Source: Ochromonas danica
Lineage: Eukaryota; Sar; Chrysophyceae; Chromulinales; Chromulinaceae
DNA length: 64,000 nt
Direction: 5' to 3'
NCBI GenBank assembly: GCA_015146655.1
Contig: VKHL01000059.1
Span: 1 to 64,000 of the forward strand
The notes under the pieces are model-generated. The model saw only the letters and a program-made list of their open reading frames with translations, ran no database searches and was not told the origin of the DNA. The position numbers and the translations under genes were made by a program. How positions within the stretch are numbered: position 1 is the stretch's first letter; each line of letters opens with the position of its first letter. Below are positions 52,255 through 64,000 of the stretch, in pieces.

Positions 52255-52717
52255 TATCCTGGACAATCAAGAAACGAAACGGAAAACACAGCAGCAGTTT
52301 TCTCACACGCTGTGCAAACAACAATATATAACTTCTCGCTCTCTTGCGCGTTTAAGCCCTTTTCTCACAGCATATCCTTTCTATCCAGCGATTGCCTTAC
52401 CAGTCGAATAGCCTGTCGAAGTTGAAGAAGGCGGCTGAGTTGTCGAAACGAAAGGATCCGCTGAAATGGCTATTACATTCAATGAATAAATCCACGTAAT
52501 TAATTAGACCTACTGTATATACAGTATAGTTGAATTTCAGTTGCGGGTTCAAAACTTCAAAACTTGGACTTGAAAACTCGAATTTCAGGGTTGTTATTGA
52601 GAAAATTGATTCTAACGGATAACAACAACCAACAACAGACAGAGACTACTAGTCTAGTCTTAACTACATCTACATCTACATCTACTGTATTCTAGCAGCA
52701 GATTTGAGGTCCAAAGC

Positions 52718-54826
52718 ATGACTCAAAGCCACGAACCTCAAGCAGGAAGTCGACCTGATACAGTTGACTCTGTTTCACGTGAAAATGAAAAACTTCGTAT
52801 CCTAACTAGTCGTCTTCAACAAGAAGTCGCGGAAGGCAATCAGACAGTTCTACAACTCACAAAGAATCTCCAAGAACATGAAGCTCTCACTGAGAGACAA
52901 CAAGATGAAATCAGACATTATAAGGAAGAGATTGCTAGTTTAAGAGCAGAAGTAGTTGAAAAGAAGGAGAGCTTAGAGAGTCAACTGGTCAAGCTCCAGC
53001 AGGAGAGAGATCATCGCTTGGCAACAGAAAACACACTTCAAGAACAGAAAGCAGCTAATGCTACCTTGAAGCAGGAGATTGATCAGTTGAAAGAGAAGCT
53101 GAAGAGAGGAGAATATGAAAGTGAGGTGGAGAAGGAGGACTTGGCTGGTAAGATTCACATTCTGCTGCAAGCCAGTGCCATGGCTCGTCGCTCTCTGGTG
53201 GATTATGACGAGGCATTGTCAACTCTACTGGAAGGAGAAGCTGCTATGAGGAACAAGACGAGTTATAACTCAACATCAGTCACATCATCACCAGCAGCAT
53301 TAGTTAAACGATCCATACAAGAACGTGATCGTCTACAACAATCTTCAGAGATGGCATGGCAAACACAAAATATTGAAGAAGTTCGCCAAGAGACAGCCGT
53401 CTTGATTGAACGAGTGACCATGAAGATTGAGCGAGCCATCAAGATTCGCTATCTCTTTGATCAACAAGTAGACAAGGTCACCAATCGCTTCGAGGCTCTC
53501 TTCCAACAAGTGCAAGAGCGATCAGCTTTATTAAGTCATCGCCTGGAAGAGAGTGAGCGAGAGTCTGTACGTCTTCATCAAACTCTTTCTCGAGATCGTG
53601 AGAGCAGTCGTCGAGAGCTGGAGGAGGTGAAGAAGTTACGTGAAGTCTTGTTGTCAGATCATGCTTCAGCTTTGCGTGACCACGAGGAAAGATATACCCA
53701 GCTTCTCATCAAACATGAGCAAGAGAAGAGTCAACATGAGCAGATGAAGCGACATGCTGAAAAGTTAGTGGAGGATATCAAGCAGTTGGAGTTAGAATCC
53801 AATCGCAAAGTGAAGGACTATGAGATTGCTCTGGATCAGGCAGAGGCTGTGCTATCATCTATGGACAACAAGATGAATAATCTTATGCAATCAAATGCTC
53901 TATTACAAGGTGAACTACAAAACAAGGATAATCATATTCATCATTTACAAAAGCAAAACTTGCTTTTCCAAAATGAAATCAATGTTCTTATTCTAGAAGG
54001 AGAGAAGTTGGCATTACAGTTGCAAAGCAAAGTAGACAATCTACACGAGGCAGAAGATCGCATTCAACGATTGCTTATTGAAGTAGATCGACTTCGCACT
54101 CGTCAAATCGATCCTGAGTTAGCCAAGATCTTGCAAGAATCCCATGAGAAGCAGAGACAGCAAGGAGGAGGAGGACCGGGAGAGAATCATGGAGGAAGCA
54201 CAGCAACAACAACAGCAGCAGGTCTAAGACTATCGGAGCTGCAGGAAGTGGAAGTTGGTTTGCGCAGTTTAATTCGCAAGAGTGATCTCATGCTATCACG
54301 AGCAGAGAATTTCTTTCTTTCTTTGACCTCTGATCAGCCAGCTTTATTAGTGAATCAGACAGGATTTACCGTGTTACGAGATGAAGTGCGTCTATTGCTG
54401 GAAGAGAATCATTCTCTATTACATCGCATTCAAGACATGTTGGGTCTGCGATCTTCTGGAGTTGGCTTGTTTCCTATTGGGTCTTCAGTTAAGACAAAGA
54501 GGTCTTCTCTGGAGAATGATGATATGGTATCGTTGCCATCGTATGAAGGGTTGAAGACTCCAGTTAGTGCAGCTCGAAGTAATTTGAATGGTCGTCTTGC
54601 ATCAGTATCAACACCTGCTTCCAAGTCCGCTGCCTTGGAAGGTTCCACAATCCGAAAGCATGCAGTTTCCTCAGATGATGTCATCAGTGAGAGCAAAGCA
54701 GAAGGTAATAGTTATGACTTTGCCCGAGATACGGCTGGATCAGGAAGAAGATTGCGTCGTCTTGGAGATAGTGTACGTAAACTAGCACAGAAGGTTGATA
54801 ACTATGAGGATGGTGATTCATTCTAG
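52718..54826 (+). CDS. coiled-coil protein, unknown function
   Basis: A single exon of 702 residues, ATG at 52718. Residues 20-470 are an almost unbroken heptad coiled coil (LRILTSRLQQEV, KIERAIKIRYLFDQQVDKV, LQSKVDNLHEAEDRIQRLL). A Gly-rich linker comes next, then a shorter helical part (SELQEVEVGLRSLIRKSDLM) and a Ser-rich tail with a basic patch. The layout suits a cytoskeletal, centrosomal or vesicle-tether scaffold, but I cannot name a family. A truncated inverted copy lies at 47038-47283. Confidence 0.75.
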   Translation: MTQSHEPQAGSRPDTVDSVSRENEKLRILTSRLQQEVAEGNQTVLQLTKNLQEHEALTERQQDEIRHYKEEIASLRAEVVEKKESLESQLVKLQQERDHRLATENTLQEQKAANATLKQEIDQLKEKLKRGEYESEVEKEDLAGKIHILLQASAMARRSLVDYDEALSTLLEGEAAMRNKTSYNSTSVTSSPAALVKRSIQERDRLQQSSEMAWQTQNIEEVRQETAVLIERVTMKIERAIKIRYLFDQQVDKVTNRFEALFQQVQERSALLSHRLEESERESVRLHQTLSRDRESSRRELEEVKKLREVLLSDHASALRDHEERYTQLLIKHEQEKSQHEQMKRHAEKLVEDIKQLELESNRKVKDYEIALDQAEAVLSSMDNKMNNLMQSNALLQGELQNKDNHIHHLQKQNLLFQNEINVLILEGEKLALQLQSKVDNLHEAEDRIQRLLIEVDRLRTRQIDPELAKILQESHEKQRQQGGGGPGENHGGSTATTTAAGLRLSELQEVEVGLRSLIRKSDLMLSRAENFFLSLTSDQPALLVNQTGFTVLRDEVRLLLEENHSLLHRIQDMLGLRSSGVGLFPIGSSVKTKRSSLENDDMVSLPSYEGLKTPVSAARSNLNGRLASVSTPASKSAALEGSTIRKHAVSSDDVISESKAEGNSYDFARDTAGSGRRLRRLGDSVRKLAQKVDNYEDGDSF

Positions 54827-55179
54827 ATATAGACCTACTAGAAGAATGGTATGGTATGATATGATATGATATGGTGTTCTTCCTATAGTATAGTCTAAGG
54901 TATATAACTTACTGTACATTGTCATTACTTTGTGATGATACTGTATGCAAAGTATCTATCATCTATATTGGTACTGTGTCTCTACTTGATGATCATAAAG
55001 TAGATCATTGACTTTGTAATCAATCATAAGATCGAAAACTAATTTCTCTAATCAAGTCAGAAAGTTTGTGATTCATAATGATTAACACTTACTATATGCA
55101 TAACATTTACAAACATAGACAATTCATTATATTCATTGGATAGAGACTAGACTAGACTAGAGTCTACAGTAACTGACTG
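54827..55179. other. spacer between convergent genes
   Basis: About 350 AT-rich bases, with a short ATATGATATG array at 54850-54875. No gene seen. It holds the 3' UTRs of both neighbours. Confidence 0.4.
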
Positions 55180-56375
55180 CTACGAGAGAAGGAAGAAAGC
55201 AGGATCAAGAGAAGTGGTTAGCTGAGGAAGCTCATGAAGCACGAAATATGCTCTGGATCCCAACACATGCATCATCACTGCTGCTATCCTTCTCGCTAAC
55301 AACTGGATGACAATCTCTTCTTTACATACTAACAATGCATTTCGGATTGGTAAAATAAGTAACATCTGTAATAACTCATCCGAACGAATGGAACATGTTG
55401 TTGATAGAAGAAGAGGTTGTTGTGTTAAGGAAGAAGTGGTAGATGATGATGATGATGATGAGCAGGAGGAAGACAGGAGAATACAAAGATGATCACAACA
55501 TCCACGAACAATTCCAAGATATTGTGTAAACTCTTCCAATGCTATCTCTTCTTCATCACCTAGTAACTTCGTTGTTATTCCTTGACAACAACGTTGTAAT
55601 AATGGAAATAACTTTGTCCATTCTAAACAATCTAATTGACCTTTCTTACTTACTAGATAACGACGAAGTAGATGGAAGAAACCTGATAAAAAGGAGAAAT
55701 GCAAAGTTATCATCATTGCATCATATAAATCTACCTCATATTGATCAAGTCGAGTGATGATACTATGAACACATGCTAGATAAGCATGAGGTTGTTCTCG
55801 ATTACTGAGGAAGAGAGCAATCTCTAACCATTCATTAACAATCTTACGTGATGGTTCTTCTAGGATAGGTACAATAGCACGATGAGGAGAGGTAGAGTAA
55901 TCAATGAGATGATCACCTAATCTCCATTGATAATGATTATTACGTAATAGTCTAGTTAGTAAATGATAATATACTATTAATAACTTCTTCTGAGAAGATG
56001 ATAGACTACTATCAAAGGTAAAGAGATAGTTATGACTATCAAACCAAATCACCTTTAATAACCAAAAACTAACAACTTTAGATAAACCATCAGCTGAGAA
56101 TAACTCAATCACCATCACTTCATGGTTATGGCTTTTGTTAGTGTTACTATTGTCACTATTGAGATTATCTTTTAATAGTAGTAGAAGTGTGATAAAGAAG
56201 AGAGAAGATGGGAAATGACATCTATCCATTGATTCACCCAAACTCATCAGAAAGCCTTGTATGGTATTATTATCATTTGTATTCTCCTTCGCTGCTAACT
56301 GTTGTCGCATTACCTCTTTAATAAATCTGATTGACACCGCAGCAGTACTACCAACATTAGGAGCAGAAGCAACGT

Positions 56376-56439
<64 letters not shown>

Positions 56440-58458
56440 GCTACTAGGACCTACTACAGCAGAACTAACCATACTGACTAATGATGCTGAAGATAACGAT
56501 GGTGGTAGTTGTTGTGATAGTAAAGAAGAAGAAGGACCTTGTGTCATACTTGGTAATTGAGGATAACTGATTGCAGTATGAAGACTACCATGTTGTTGTT
56601 GGTGTTGTCTCTGCCTGCTATCCACTGAAGAAGACATACCAGTAGATGACGACGATGATGCTGATGATGATGAAGTGCTTGCGGTTGGTTGTACAGTCTT
56701 CTGTTGTTGTTGTGACCATTCTCTCGCTAGATTCATCCAATCTGATGTCAAACCCAAAATAGTCTTTGTACTTGAAAACAAATGCTGCTTACTCACAATA
56801 ACCAATAGTATGTCATGATGTAATATTCCCCAAGCATATCGAATATACTGTGCAATCTGGAAATCTACTAAATCACTACAAGGATAACCATGATTAATCT
56901 CATAGATTACCTCTTCTGCCTTGGGTGATAATAAACGAAGTGGTAAATGACGAAATGCAAATACTTTGTATAGATTATGATGAAACACATGATTGCTGCT
57001 ACTACTCTCCTCCATCATAACAGCATTGTCTGTATGGTGGTTATTGTTGTTATTGTTGTTGTGAGTTAATAGGATTTGTTCAATACGATGAGAGATAGTC
57101 AAGTTAGATGGTAATGAAGGTATAAATGAACGATCTAACGCCATCCAACATCTTCCTTGACATTTACAGATTAACCAATAAGTTGCTAAATCTTGAATAA
57201 TGGAGAGATAAGCACGACAATCTGTCTCAGTAGTAAGATCATTATTAAAATAGATTTTCCAACTATAACCATCCCATTTGTCATGTTCAAGTAAGACTTG
57301 ATAGACTTTCGTAAAGGAAGAACAATCAAATAATGTCATCCAATCATCTAATAGACGTTCTACTTCATGGTCTAAGAAGAGCATATCTGGATATTCTAAG
57401 ATAGCATATAGTAGACTGTAAGTTATATCATAAGGTGGTAAACTTAATTTCAGTTTGCCATCTAATGACATACGAGCTGATATATCACAGACATAGTCAC
57501 CTTCCCCGCTTCCTCCACCACTAGTAGAAGCATTATCCCCACCTCCGCCACTATTACTACCACTACCATCAACCTCACCATGACCAGCAGGTGAAGGCTG
57601 AGATAATGTACTTGTTGCTGCGGCTGCTGTTGGTGTTAGACTTAAACTACGAATTAGCGGGAAGTAAAAGTCCATCCGATTGTCTTTCTCCACGCTGGGA
57701 GATTGAGACCAATAGCTTGCTATACTTGTACTACTACCGCTACCACTACTAGGGATGTTACCACTTCGATGATAAGTGGTGCTAGGAGGAGTGCTGCTAT
57801 TAACACTTCGTTCAATCCTCAAGTCATTCATCATAAGAGAGATAGTAGAGACAATTTCAGGCCAAGAGAGATTCAACAAGGCTTTAATCCGATCATGACC
57901 AAGAGGGATAGCATGAGAGCGATAGACACGAAGATAGTCTCGATTAGAGAGTACCATAGCTCTACGGATTGCATTAATAGGTTGACTTGCTGGATTAGAA
58001 TCGATCATGAAAGGTTGTGAAGAAGTAGTTTTCAAAGGAGGAGGAGACATGTTCTCATTGTCTAAATGATTGATAAGAGGTAAGGCATTGTGTTGGATTG
58101 CTTCATAGATAGTATGCAGAGACTTCTGTATGATTGTCTCATTTAATGACATGGTCTCTCTACTACTACCACTACTACCATCATTATCATGATAGTGTGA
58201 TAGTAACTCAAGGCAGACAGGTGGACGGATAAGAGGAGAAGTCTGAGTGAAGAAATAGCTACTATGCTGGTCAAACAGTCGAAGAGGCAAAGAAGCGTCA
58301 AGGTCTGCTTCTAGTCCACGGAGTTCCCATTCCCACAGTTCATAGTCATCATCTGGTATACCCGCTTCCCCTCTAGCACTACTACTACTAGTAGTAGTCG
58401 TATTATGGTTATTGTTATGGTTGTTGTTCTTCTCTCCCATACAAGAGACTCTGGCCAT
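55180..58458 (-). CDS. large protein with poly-Ser tracts, unknown function
   Basis: A single open exon of about 1092 residues. Only GTG precedes the ATG at 58458 (MARVSCMGEK), so that ATG is chosen. Long ordered helical segments (for example YPDMLFLDHEVERLLDDWMT, TDCRAYLSIIQDLATYWLIC, IAQYIRYAWGILHHDILLVI) are separated by low-complexity runs of Asn, Ser and Thr. The longest is an (ACT)n tract at 56380-56440 that encodes about 20 serines. No domain is recognised. A HEAT-like or armadillo-like scaffold is possible. It starts 90 bases after the stop of the PDZ gene on the same strand. Confidence 0.65.
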
Positions 58459-58547
58459 AGAGGGATAAGGATGACTATCAACCACACAGTAACATCACAA
58501 ACACACCAACATAATAGAGATATACAGAGTGATGTAATAACAATAAC

Positions 58548-59862
58548 TTACTCCTTCTTAATCTCTTTACGAATCTTCTCCACTAAGTTCCATTTCATCT
58601 TCTGTCTTCCAGTAATATACCTCATTTCTATTCAGACACACAATACACAGTATACAGCATACAGTACACAGTATGTTCATTATGATAAGAGAGAGGAAGG
58701 GGAAGAGGGAGGAGAAGGTACTACCTGATGACAGCCGTTGCTCTTCTAAACGATCAGCTTGTAGCATTTCTTGGATACTAGAGTCATCGCTATTAGTGTA
58801 TCTAAAGGTCAGATAGACTTCACCAGTCTATGTATAACACATACAGTAAGTAATAGCATTTCATCATAATTCACAGTTAATTAACGTTTGTTTGAATAAG
58901 ACAAGTGAGAGAGAGAGGTTAACCTTCACGAGATAGTCTAAGGATTGAATAAGTTGTAATAAGCGCAAGTCGTCCATCTCTCTCAATTCTCTTTCATTCA
59001 CTCGAATTAACTCATCCCCTCTTACGATCTGTTGACAAGCATGACCTGCCATGTCTGCTATGAGGTCAGACACGAGTACTCTGCCTGACTCAGAGAGATA
59101 CCATCGTATACCCAAGCCATGTGTACTTTGGAAGAGAATAGTGAACTCATCTTTATTGACAGATTCTTCTCTCACGAAGTCAGACAAGGTGATGGTTGTG
59201 ATGCGCTCTCTTCGCCTCTTGATTCTGCTGCTACCCCCACTGCTACATCCACTGCTACTGCTACTGCTTCCCCCTGTATGACTAACGCTGCTGCTGCTGT
59301 TGTTGTTCGCACTGATACTGCCAGCACTGCTGCTAGGACTGGTCCTAGTGTTAGTGGTAGTGGTAGTGATGTCAGCACTGCTGCTAGGACTGGTCCTAGT
59401 GTTAGTGTTAGTGGCGGTGATGTCAGCAGCAGGTTTGGCTGTGGAGTTGTCGGTCACCTCCTGCCTTTGCTTGGACCTCTTTAATCGAGGATGTGTTCGC
59501 TGCCTCTCATGCCAAGGAAAGGATCGGCCATATCCTCGTTGCTGCCAGTATTTCTCCAGCCAGGACAACTCTGTGGCTTGCATGAAGTCTTCTGAGGTGT
59601 GACTGTGACTTGTTGTAGAGCGCGTGTCATCATCCGAGGTCTGTTGCTGCTGCTTGTGTTGATTTCCTTGAGTGTTGATCTTCCCAGGGCCTGTACCTCT
59701 ACCTTTGCCTCTGCCTGTAGTGCCTGTGGCTGATGATGCTGAGGCTGTGGCTGTTGTGGTCAGAGGAGTGGGGAAAGTGGAAATATTGGTGATCGTCTTC
59801 TTGTGTATATCATCACTAACAAGTCCTCCGAACTCTAGGATATTCTTGAAAAATATATCCAT
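58548..59862 (-). CDS. PDZ-domain protein with basic low-complexity linker
   Basis: A three-exon gene: 59862-58924, 58827-58725 and 58627-58548, in frame, 373 residues. The ATG at 59862 (MDIFFKNILEFGG) is the first in frame. Residues 30-230 are Thr/Ser/Asn low complexity with a W-rich patch (ELSWLEKYWQQRGYGRSFPW). A PDZ-like domain spans about 240-325: FTILFQSTHGLGIRW, VLVSDLIADMAGHACQQI, GDELIRVNERELREM, with the last strand TGEVYLTFRY supplied by exon 2. The basic C-terminus (EKIRKEIKKE) comes from exon 3. The usual PDZ carboxylate loop GLGF appears as GLGI. A scaffold role is likely; partners are unknown. Confidence 0.78.
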
Positions 59863-60144
59863 AGATACGTAGAAATAAATGATCAATTCTTCTTTGATAT
59901 CATACAATAGCCCTCACTTGATGATGATGATGATGCAGAGAGAGAGAGGGCAGTCAAATCATCTTAAGTTAACGACTTTAACTTCACCCTGACTTCCGAG
60001 TTTACTAAATTACGATTATTCGATATCCCGGAACTCCGGAAAGGGTCACTTCTTCTGTTCGGCAGAGGCCAGGCAGGCAAGAAAGATGGAAGAAGGGAAG
60101 AAGAAGACAGAATGCATTGCTCTTTCTTGGCTTTCTTAACAATC

Positions 60145-62518
60145 ATGGCATCCTTTACACGACTTCTATCACGTTCTACATTATCTCGTCCTCTTGGAGT
60201 AGGATTAATTACACAATCTTTACTTTGTTTTAGTCATTCTAAACGAGCTAGTTGTGAACCACTTCAAGCCACCGCCGCCACTGCCAGCTCAGCAGTGGAC
60301 TTGAAGACTAACCCACTACTGAGAAAAGAATCTTTACCAAGATTTAAAGAGATTCAACCAAGTCATATTGAACCTGCTCTTCAAGCTGATCTAGCCAGTC
60401 TGAAAGAAGAGTTTCAAGGTACAGTATCATCAAGTAGTATTCTGTTAGTGTTGGTGGCTGACTGTGTGGTGTCTATCGTCTGCAGCATTTGAGAGCTCAC
60501 TTCAAGCCATTCGAAAGGCTCGCACCAGCTTGGAAAGTGCTCCTACCCTGGCCGAAGGGGAGACCTGGAAGACCAAGAAGGTCACCTACCAATACGACTA
60601 CTCTGACGTGGTGGAGAAGTTGGAAAAGATACAAGCACCTCTTTCTTATAGCTGGGGTGTGGTAGGTCATTTAATGGGCGTGAAGAACTCAGATGACCTT
60701 CGCAAGGCTCATGATGCCATGCAGCCTTCCATCATTCAAACCCACCAGTCCATTGGCCAAAGCTCTGCTTTATATTATGCTCTTGTTGGTTTAAAGGACA
60801 ATGGAACCTTATGGTCATCATTAGATGAGGCTCAACAGCGTATTGTTGACAGTGCAATTCGTGACATGAAGAACAGTGGCGTGGCACTACAAGGCGAGGC
60901 AAAGGAACAATTCAACAAACTCCAACTAGAAGCTGCAGAACTCTCCACGAAGTTCTCTAACAATGTCTTGGATTCTACTAAGGAGTTTAAGCTTCGTTTG
61001 GATAAGAAGGAACAGGTGGAAGGTCTGCCAGAGTCTGCCAAGGCCTTGGCTGCTCAAACTGCTCAAGCCGCCGGGGAGAAGGAAGCCACCGCTGAGGAAG
61101 GTCCTTGGGTCCTCACTTTGGATATCCCTTCTTACCTTCCTGCTATGAAGTATCTGAAAGATCGTACTATCCGTGAGCAGATATATCGTGCTTATGTCAC
61201 CCGCGCTGCGGATGGCGAATTTGACAACAAACCAATTATTCAACGTCTCTTGCAGATCAAGAAAGAAACATCTTCCTTATTAGGTTATGAATGCTTTGCT
61301 GACAAGTCCCTCTCTTCTAAGATGGCTCCTAATGTGGACAGTGTCTTGAACCTCATCTCCATGCTTCGTGAGAAATCCTATCCAGCGGCTAAGAAGGAAA
61401 TGGACGAAGTGCGTGCCTTTGCCAAAGCTCAAGGATGTGAAGAAGAATTGCAATTGTGGGATATTGCCTACTGGTCTGAACGTCTTCGAGAGACCCAGTA
61501 TGAATACGAAGAGGAGCAATTGCGCCCTTACTTCTCCCTGCCCATTGTCTTGGATGGAATGTTCGCACTGGCGAGAAGACTCTTCGGTGTTGTCATCAAG
61601 CGAGCTGATGGAGAAGCTCAAGTTTGGCATGATGATGTGATGTTCTTCAAGGTGATTGATGAAGCAAGTGGTGAGCACATCGCTTCCTTCTTCTTGGATG
61701 CCTATTCTCGTCCTGCCGAGAAGCGCGGAGGGGCTTGGATGGATGTCTGTCTAGGCAAGAGCAAGGTCTTAGGTCGCAAACCTGTCGCTTATCTTACTTG
61801 CAATGGTTCTCCTCCTGTTGGTGATAAGCCTTCTTTGATGACTTTCCGTGAGGTGGAGACCTTGTTTCATGAGTTTGGTCACGGTCTGCAACACATGCTG
61901 ACCAAGGTGGAGCATGGTGAAGCCGCAGGCATCAACAATGTGGAGTGGGATGCTGTTGAGCTGCCAAGTCAGTTCATGGAGAATTGGTGTTATGATAAGA
62001 AAACGCTGGACTCCTTTGCCAAGCATTATGTCACGGGTGAGCCTCTGCCCAATGACCTCTTTGAGAAGATTCGTGCCTCCAAGAACTTCCAAGCTGGTCT
62101 TATGATGATGCGTCAACTTTACTTTGGTGCTATGGATATGTACTTGCATAGCTTAAACTATGATCCTAATGGTGAGAAAGATGTCTTTGCTGTGCAGCAA
62201 GAGCTGGCCAAGGAATACACACTCATCGCCCCCTTGCCTGAGGACCGCTTCCTCTGCTCCTTCTCCCACATTTTTGCTGGTGGTTATAGTGCTGGATATT
62301 ATAGCTATAAATGGGCTGAAGTAATGTCAGCTGATGCCTTTGGTGCTTTTGAAGAAGCTGGATTAGATAATGAGAATGCTGTCCGCACCACAGGTAGACG
62401 ATTCCGTGATACTGTTTTGGCAATGGGAGGTGGTAAACATCCTTCTGAAGTGTTTCGTGCCTTCCGAGGAAGAGATCCTAGCCCTGAGGCTCTGCTTAGA
62501 CACTCTGGTCTTATCTAA
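60145..62518 (+). CDS. M3-family oligopeptidase A, probably mitochondrial
   Basis: A two-exon gene: 60145-60418 and 60486-62518, GT-AG intron of 67 bp, 768 residues. ATG 60145 is preferred to the in-frame ATG 60112 because it gives a basic, Ser-rich presequence (MASFTRLLSRSTLSRPLGVG), typical of mitochondrial import. The zinc site TLFHEFGHGLQHML near 552 (HExxH) and the third ligand region NNVEWDAVELPSQFMENW are intact, as is the substrate-binding FAGGYSAGYYSYKWAEVMSA near 700. The family (PrlC/OpdA and plant organellar oligopeptidase) degrades short peptides, including released presequences. Length fits (680-790). Confidence 0.95.
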
Positions 62519-62737
62519 ACAGCCATAGACTATCATGGTCCTCTTCTGTAATTTCACCCAAAACTGTTAAGTTAACACCAGGACAACGGAACTTATAAAA
62601 CGCGTTTATTGTAGTGGGGAAACTGTTTTTGTCTCAGTTGAGTTGTGTCCCATGCAGCGGTCATCATCCTCACCATCAAGTCCTCCTCGTCAATTACCTT
62701 TGTGATCACTCTGTCTTGAAGATAAATTACTCTCATC

Positions 62738-63839
62738 ATGGCAGCTTTCAATAGCCCTTTATTTACTGAAGAATTAGGTACTCGTCGTGAGCCTTATTTT
62801 GTAGCGGATGATGCAGGACGATCATTAGATCATTACTATATTCCTGCCCACTATCAAGAAACACTGAAAGAAATGCTTGTACCTCATGGAATGATCGTTG
62901 ATCGTGTGGAAAAGCTTGCTTATGATATAGCACAAGATTATCAAGGACATACTATTCATTTCTTAGTGGTCTTGAAAGGTCGTGTTTTTATGTCCAATGA
63001 GTGAATGAGTGAGGAATGAAGTGTAACATTTGTCATATATGATGTACAGGTGGATCGACCTTCTTTATGGATTTAATCAATGCCTTAAGACGATTCCATG
63101 ACTGTAAGTCACCAACTCTCTCTCTCTCTCTCCACTGACTAACTGACTGACTGTTGTTATGTCATTATCATCAATCAGATGCTCGTCTAAACTATATCCC
63201 TTTCACTTTCGACTTCATCCGGTTAGTGACAGTATTGATCATGTCTTTTATTTCTAGCAATGCTATTGTTGACTTAGAGTTGTTCTTAGAGTGAAGTCAT
63301 ACGAAGGCACGGAAAGTACAGGAAATGTACAAATCACAGGTTGTGATCTCAGCAAGCTGGAAGGCAAGCATGTGATGTTTGTAGAAGATATCATTGATAC
63401 TGGATTGACCATGACAAGTCTCTTCAAGTATCTTCGTCAACATATTAAACCTGCTTCTATTCGGTAAAGTCTAGTTGATCTATTACATCGTAGTGCATTG
63501 TATTGACAATGAGGTCATTAATTGGATTATTGTCCTTTGTTTCAAATAGTGTGGCATCTTTGGTGGAGAAGCGCACATCTCGTAGTTGTGGATTTAAAGC
63601 AGATTATGTTGGCTTCTCTATCCCTGATGTCTTTGTCATTGGATATTGTCTCGATTTCAATGAGGTCTACAGAGATCTCAAGCACCTTGCCATTATTAAT
63701 GATGTAAGTAACATTACTTTCATAATATGATTTGCTTCTGTTTATGTTACTGATCTTTCTCCTCTCTCTGTGTGTGCTGCTTGTTAATGTTGCATGGATT
63801 CAGTTTGGTTACAATAAGTTCAAATCCTATGAGTTCTAG
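62738..63839 (+). CDS. HPRT: hypoxanthine-guanine phosphoribosyltransferase
   Basis: A six-exon gene: 62738-62978, 63050-63103, 63179-63221, 63290-63463, 63550-63703 and 63804-63839. Joined, they give 233 residues in one frame. Motifs in order: [19 protein letters not shown] (loop I, rebuilt across intron 1), [14 protein letters not shown] (flexible loop), the PRPP-binding [11 protein letters not shown] near 150, and [20 protein letters not shown] near the purine site. The enzyme salvages hypoxanthine and guanine to IMP and GMP using PRPP. The first donor site is GTCGTG, weaker than the others. No peroxisomal or glycosomal tail is present (ends KSYEF). Confidence 0.94.
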
Positions 63840-64000
63840 AGTGTTTGTTAGTCATATCTTCATACATAATAGACGCTTGATTCGCCCGTAGATGATCTAG
63901 AGGGTTAATGATAGCAGAGGTGGAGTAATCGTAATTAACTCATTTTACTCAAGTTAGTGTGACTTCACCACATGGTTCATTAATACTCACTGCTAAAATC

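Larger units (their letters stand above)
50199..52717. other. transposon-debris region
   Basis: About 2.5 kb without an intact gene. It starts with a GAA microsatellite. At 50840-51130 (+) two short protein-like stretches in different frames (KEQQKELKALEITALDNQII; later EEERRQLEAQLAL and NRKRKLDNED) look like a decayed coiled-coil nuclear protein. DNA-transposon remains, a fold-back and a MITE follow and are listed separately. Bases 52255-52717 hold the promoter of the coiled-coil gene. Confidence 0.5.

Noticed and set aside
51921-52331. Plus-strand 136-codon frame, and a matching minus-strand frame
   Set aside because: Both pass through the MITE inverted repeats; the repeated VVLYNFFRFSEFRT peptide on both strands is a palindrome artefact.

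Overview
The window is eukaryotic nuclear DNA from a protist. Genes lie on both strands and most have a few short GT-AG introns (roughly 60-380 bp, many under 120 bp). Spacers are short and full of microsatellites. The gene set is conserved eukaryotic machinery: XRN1-type exonuclease, RNPS1-like SR protein, exosome Rrp40, PSMD5, PNKP, HPRT, signal peptide peptidase and a PAPS transporter. Two proteins (a MATE carrier and an unrecognised 985-aa protein) start with a signal peptide followed closely by a phenylalanine, as in bipartite plastid leaders of algae with red secondary plastids. I therefore infer a photosynthetic or plastid-bearing stramenopile-like alga. No rRNA or organelle gene is present to confirm this.

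Layout. 1-11 kb: 3' end of an unknown gene, XRN1, a large IQ-motif protein, and a kelch-BTB protein. 11-19.5 kb: PH-domain protein, secreted class 3 lipase, signal peptide peptidase, 3-ketoacyl-CoA reductase-type SDR, PSMD5. 19.5-27.2 kb: fold-back repeats, RNPS1, the putative plastid protein and a broken small gene. The last three lie between two 149-bp inverted repeats. 27.2-45.7 kb: Rrp40, PAPS transporter, a single-pass protein with a Pro/His tail, a large secreted/membrane subtilase, a tandem profilin, PNKP, plastid MATE carrier, cytochrome b561 protein, MFS carrier. 46-52.7 kb: accessory stretch with an orphan gene, broken copies of nearby and distant genes, an LTR-retrotransposon fossil, an HNH protein with a possible ubiquitin-like N-terminus, and DNA-transposon remains with MITEs and fold-backs. 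52.7-64 kb: coiled-coil protein, a large low-complexity protein, PDZ protein, M3 oligopeptidase, HPRT.

There is no operon logic, as expected for a eukaryote, but several divergent pairs share very short promoters (78 bp between the PH protein and the lipase; 282 bp between the PDZ protein and the oligopeptidase). I see no single dramatic undescribed system. The strongest leads are the one-chain tandem profilin, the HNH protein with its Ub-like header beside a pseudogene graveyard, and the 6-kb segment bounded by inverted repeats.
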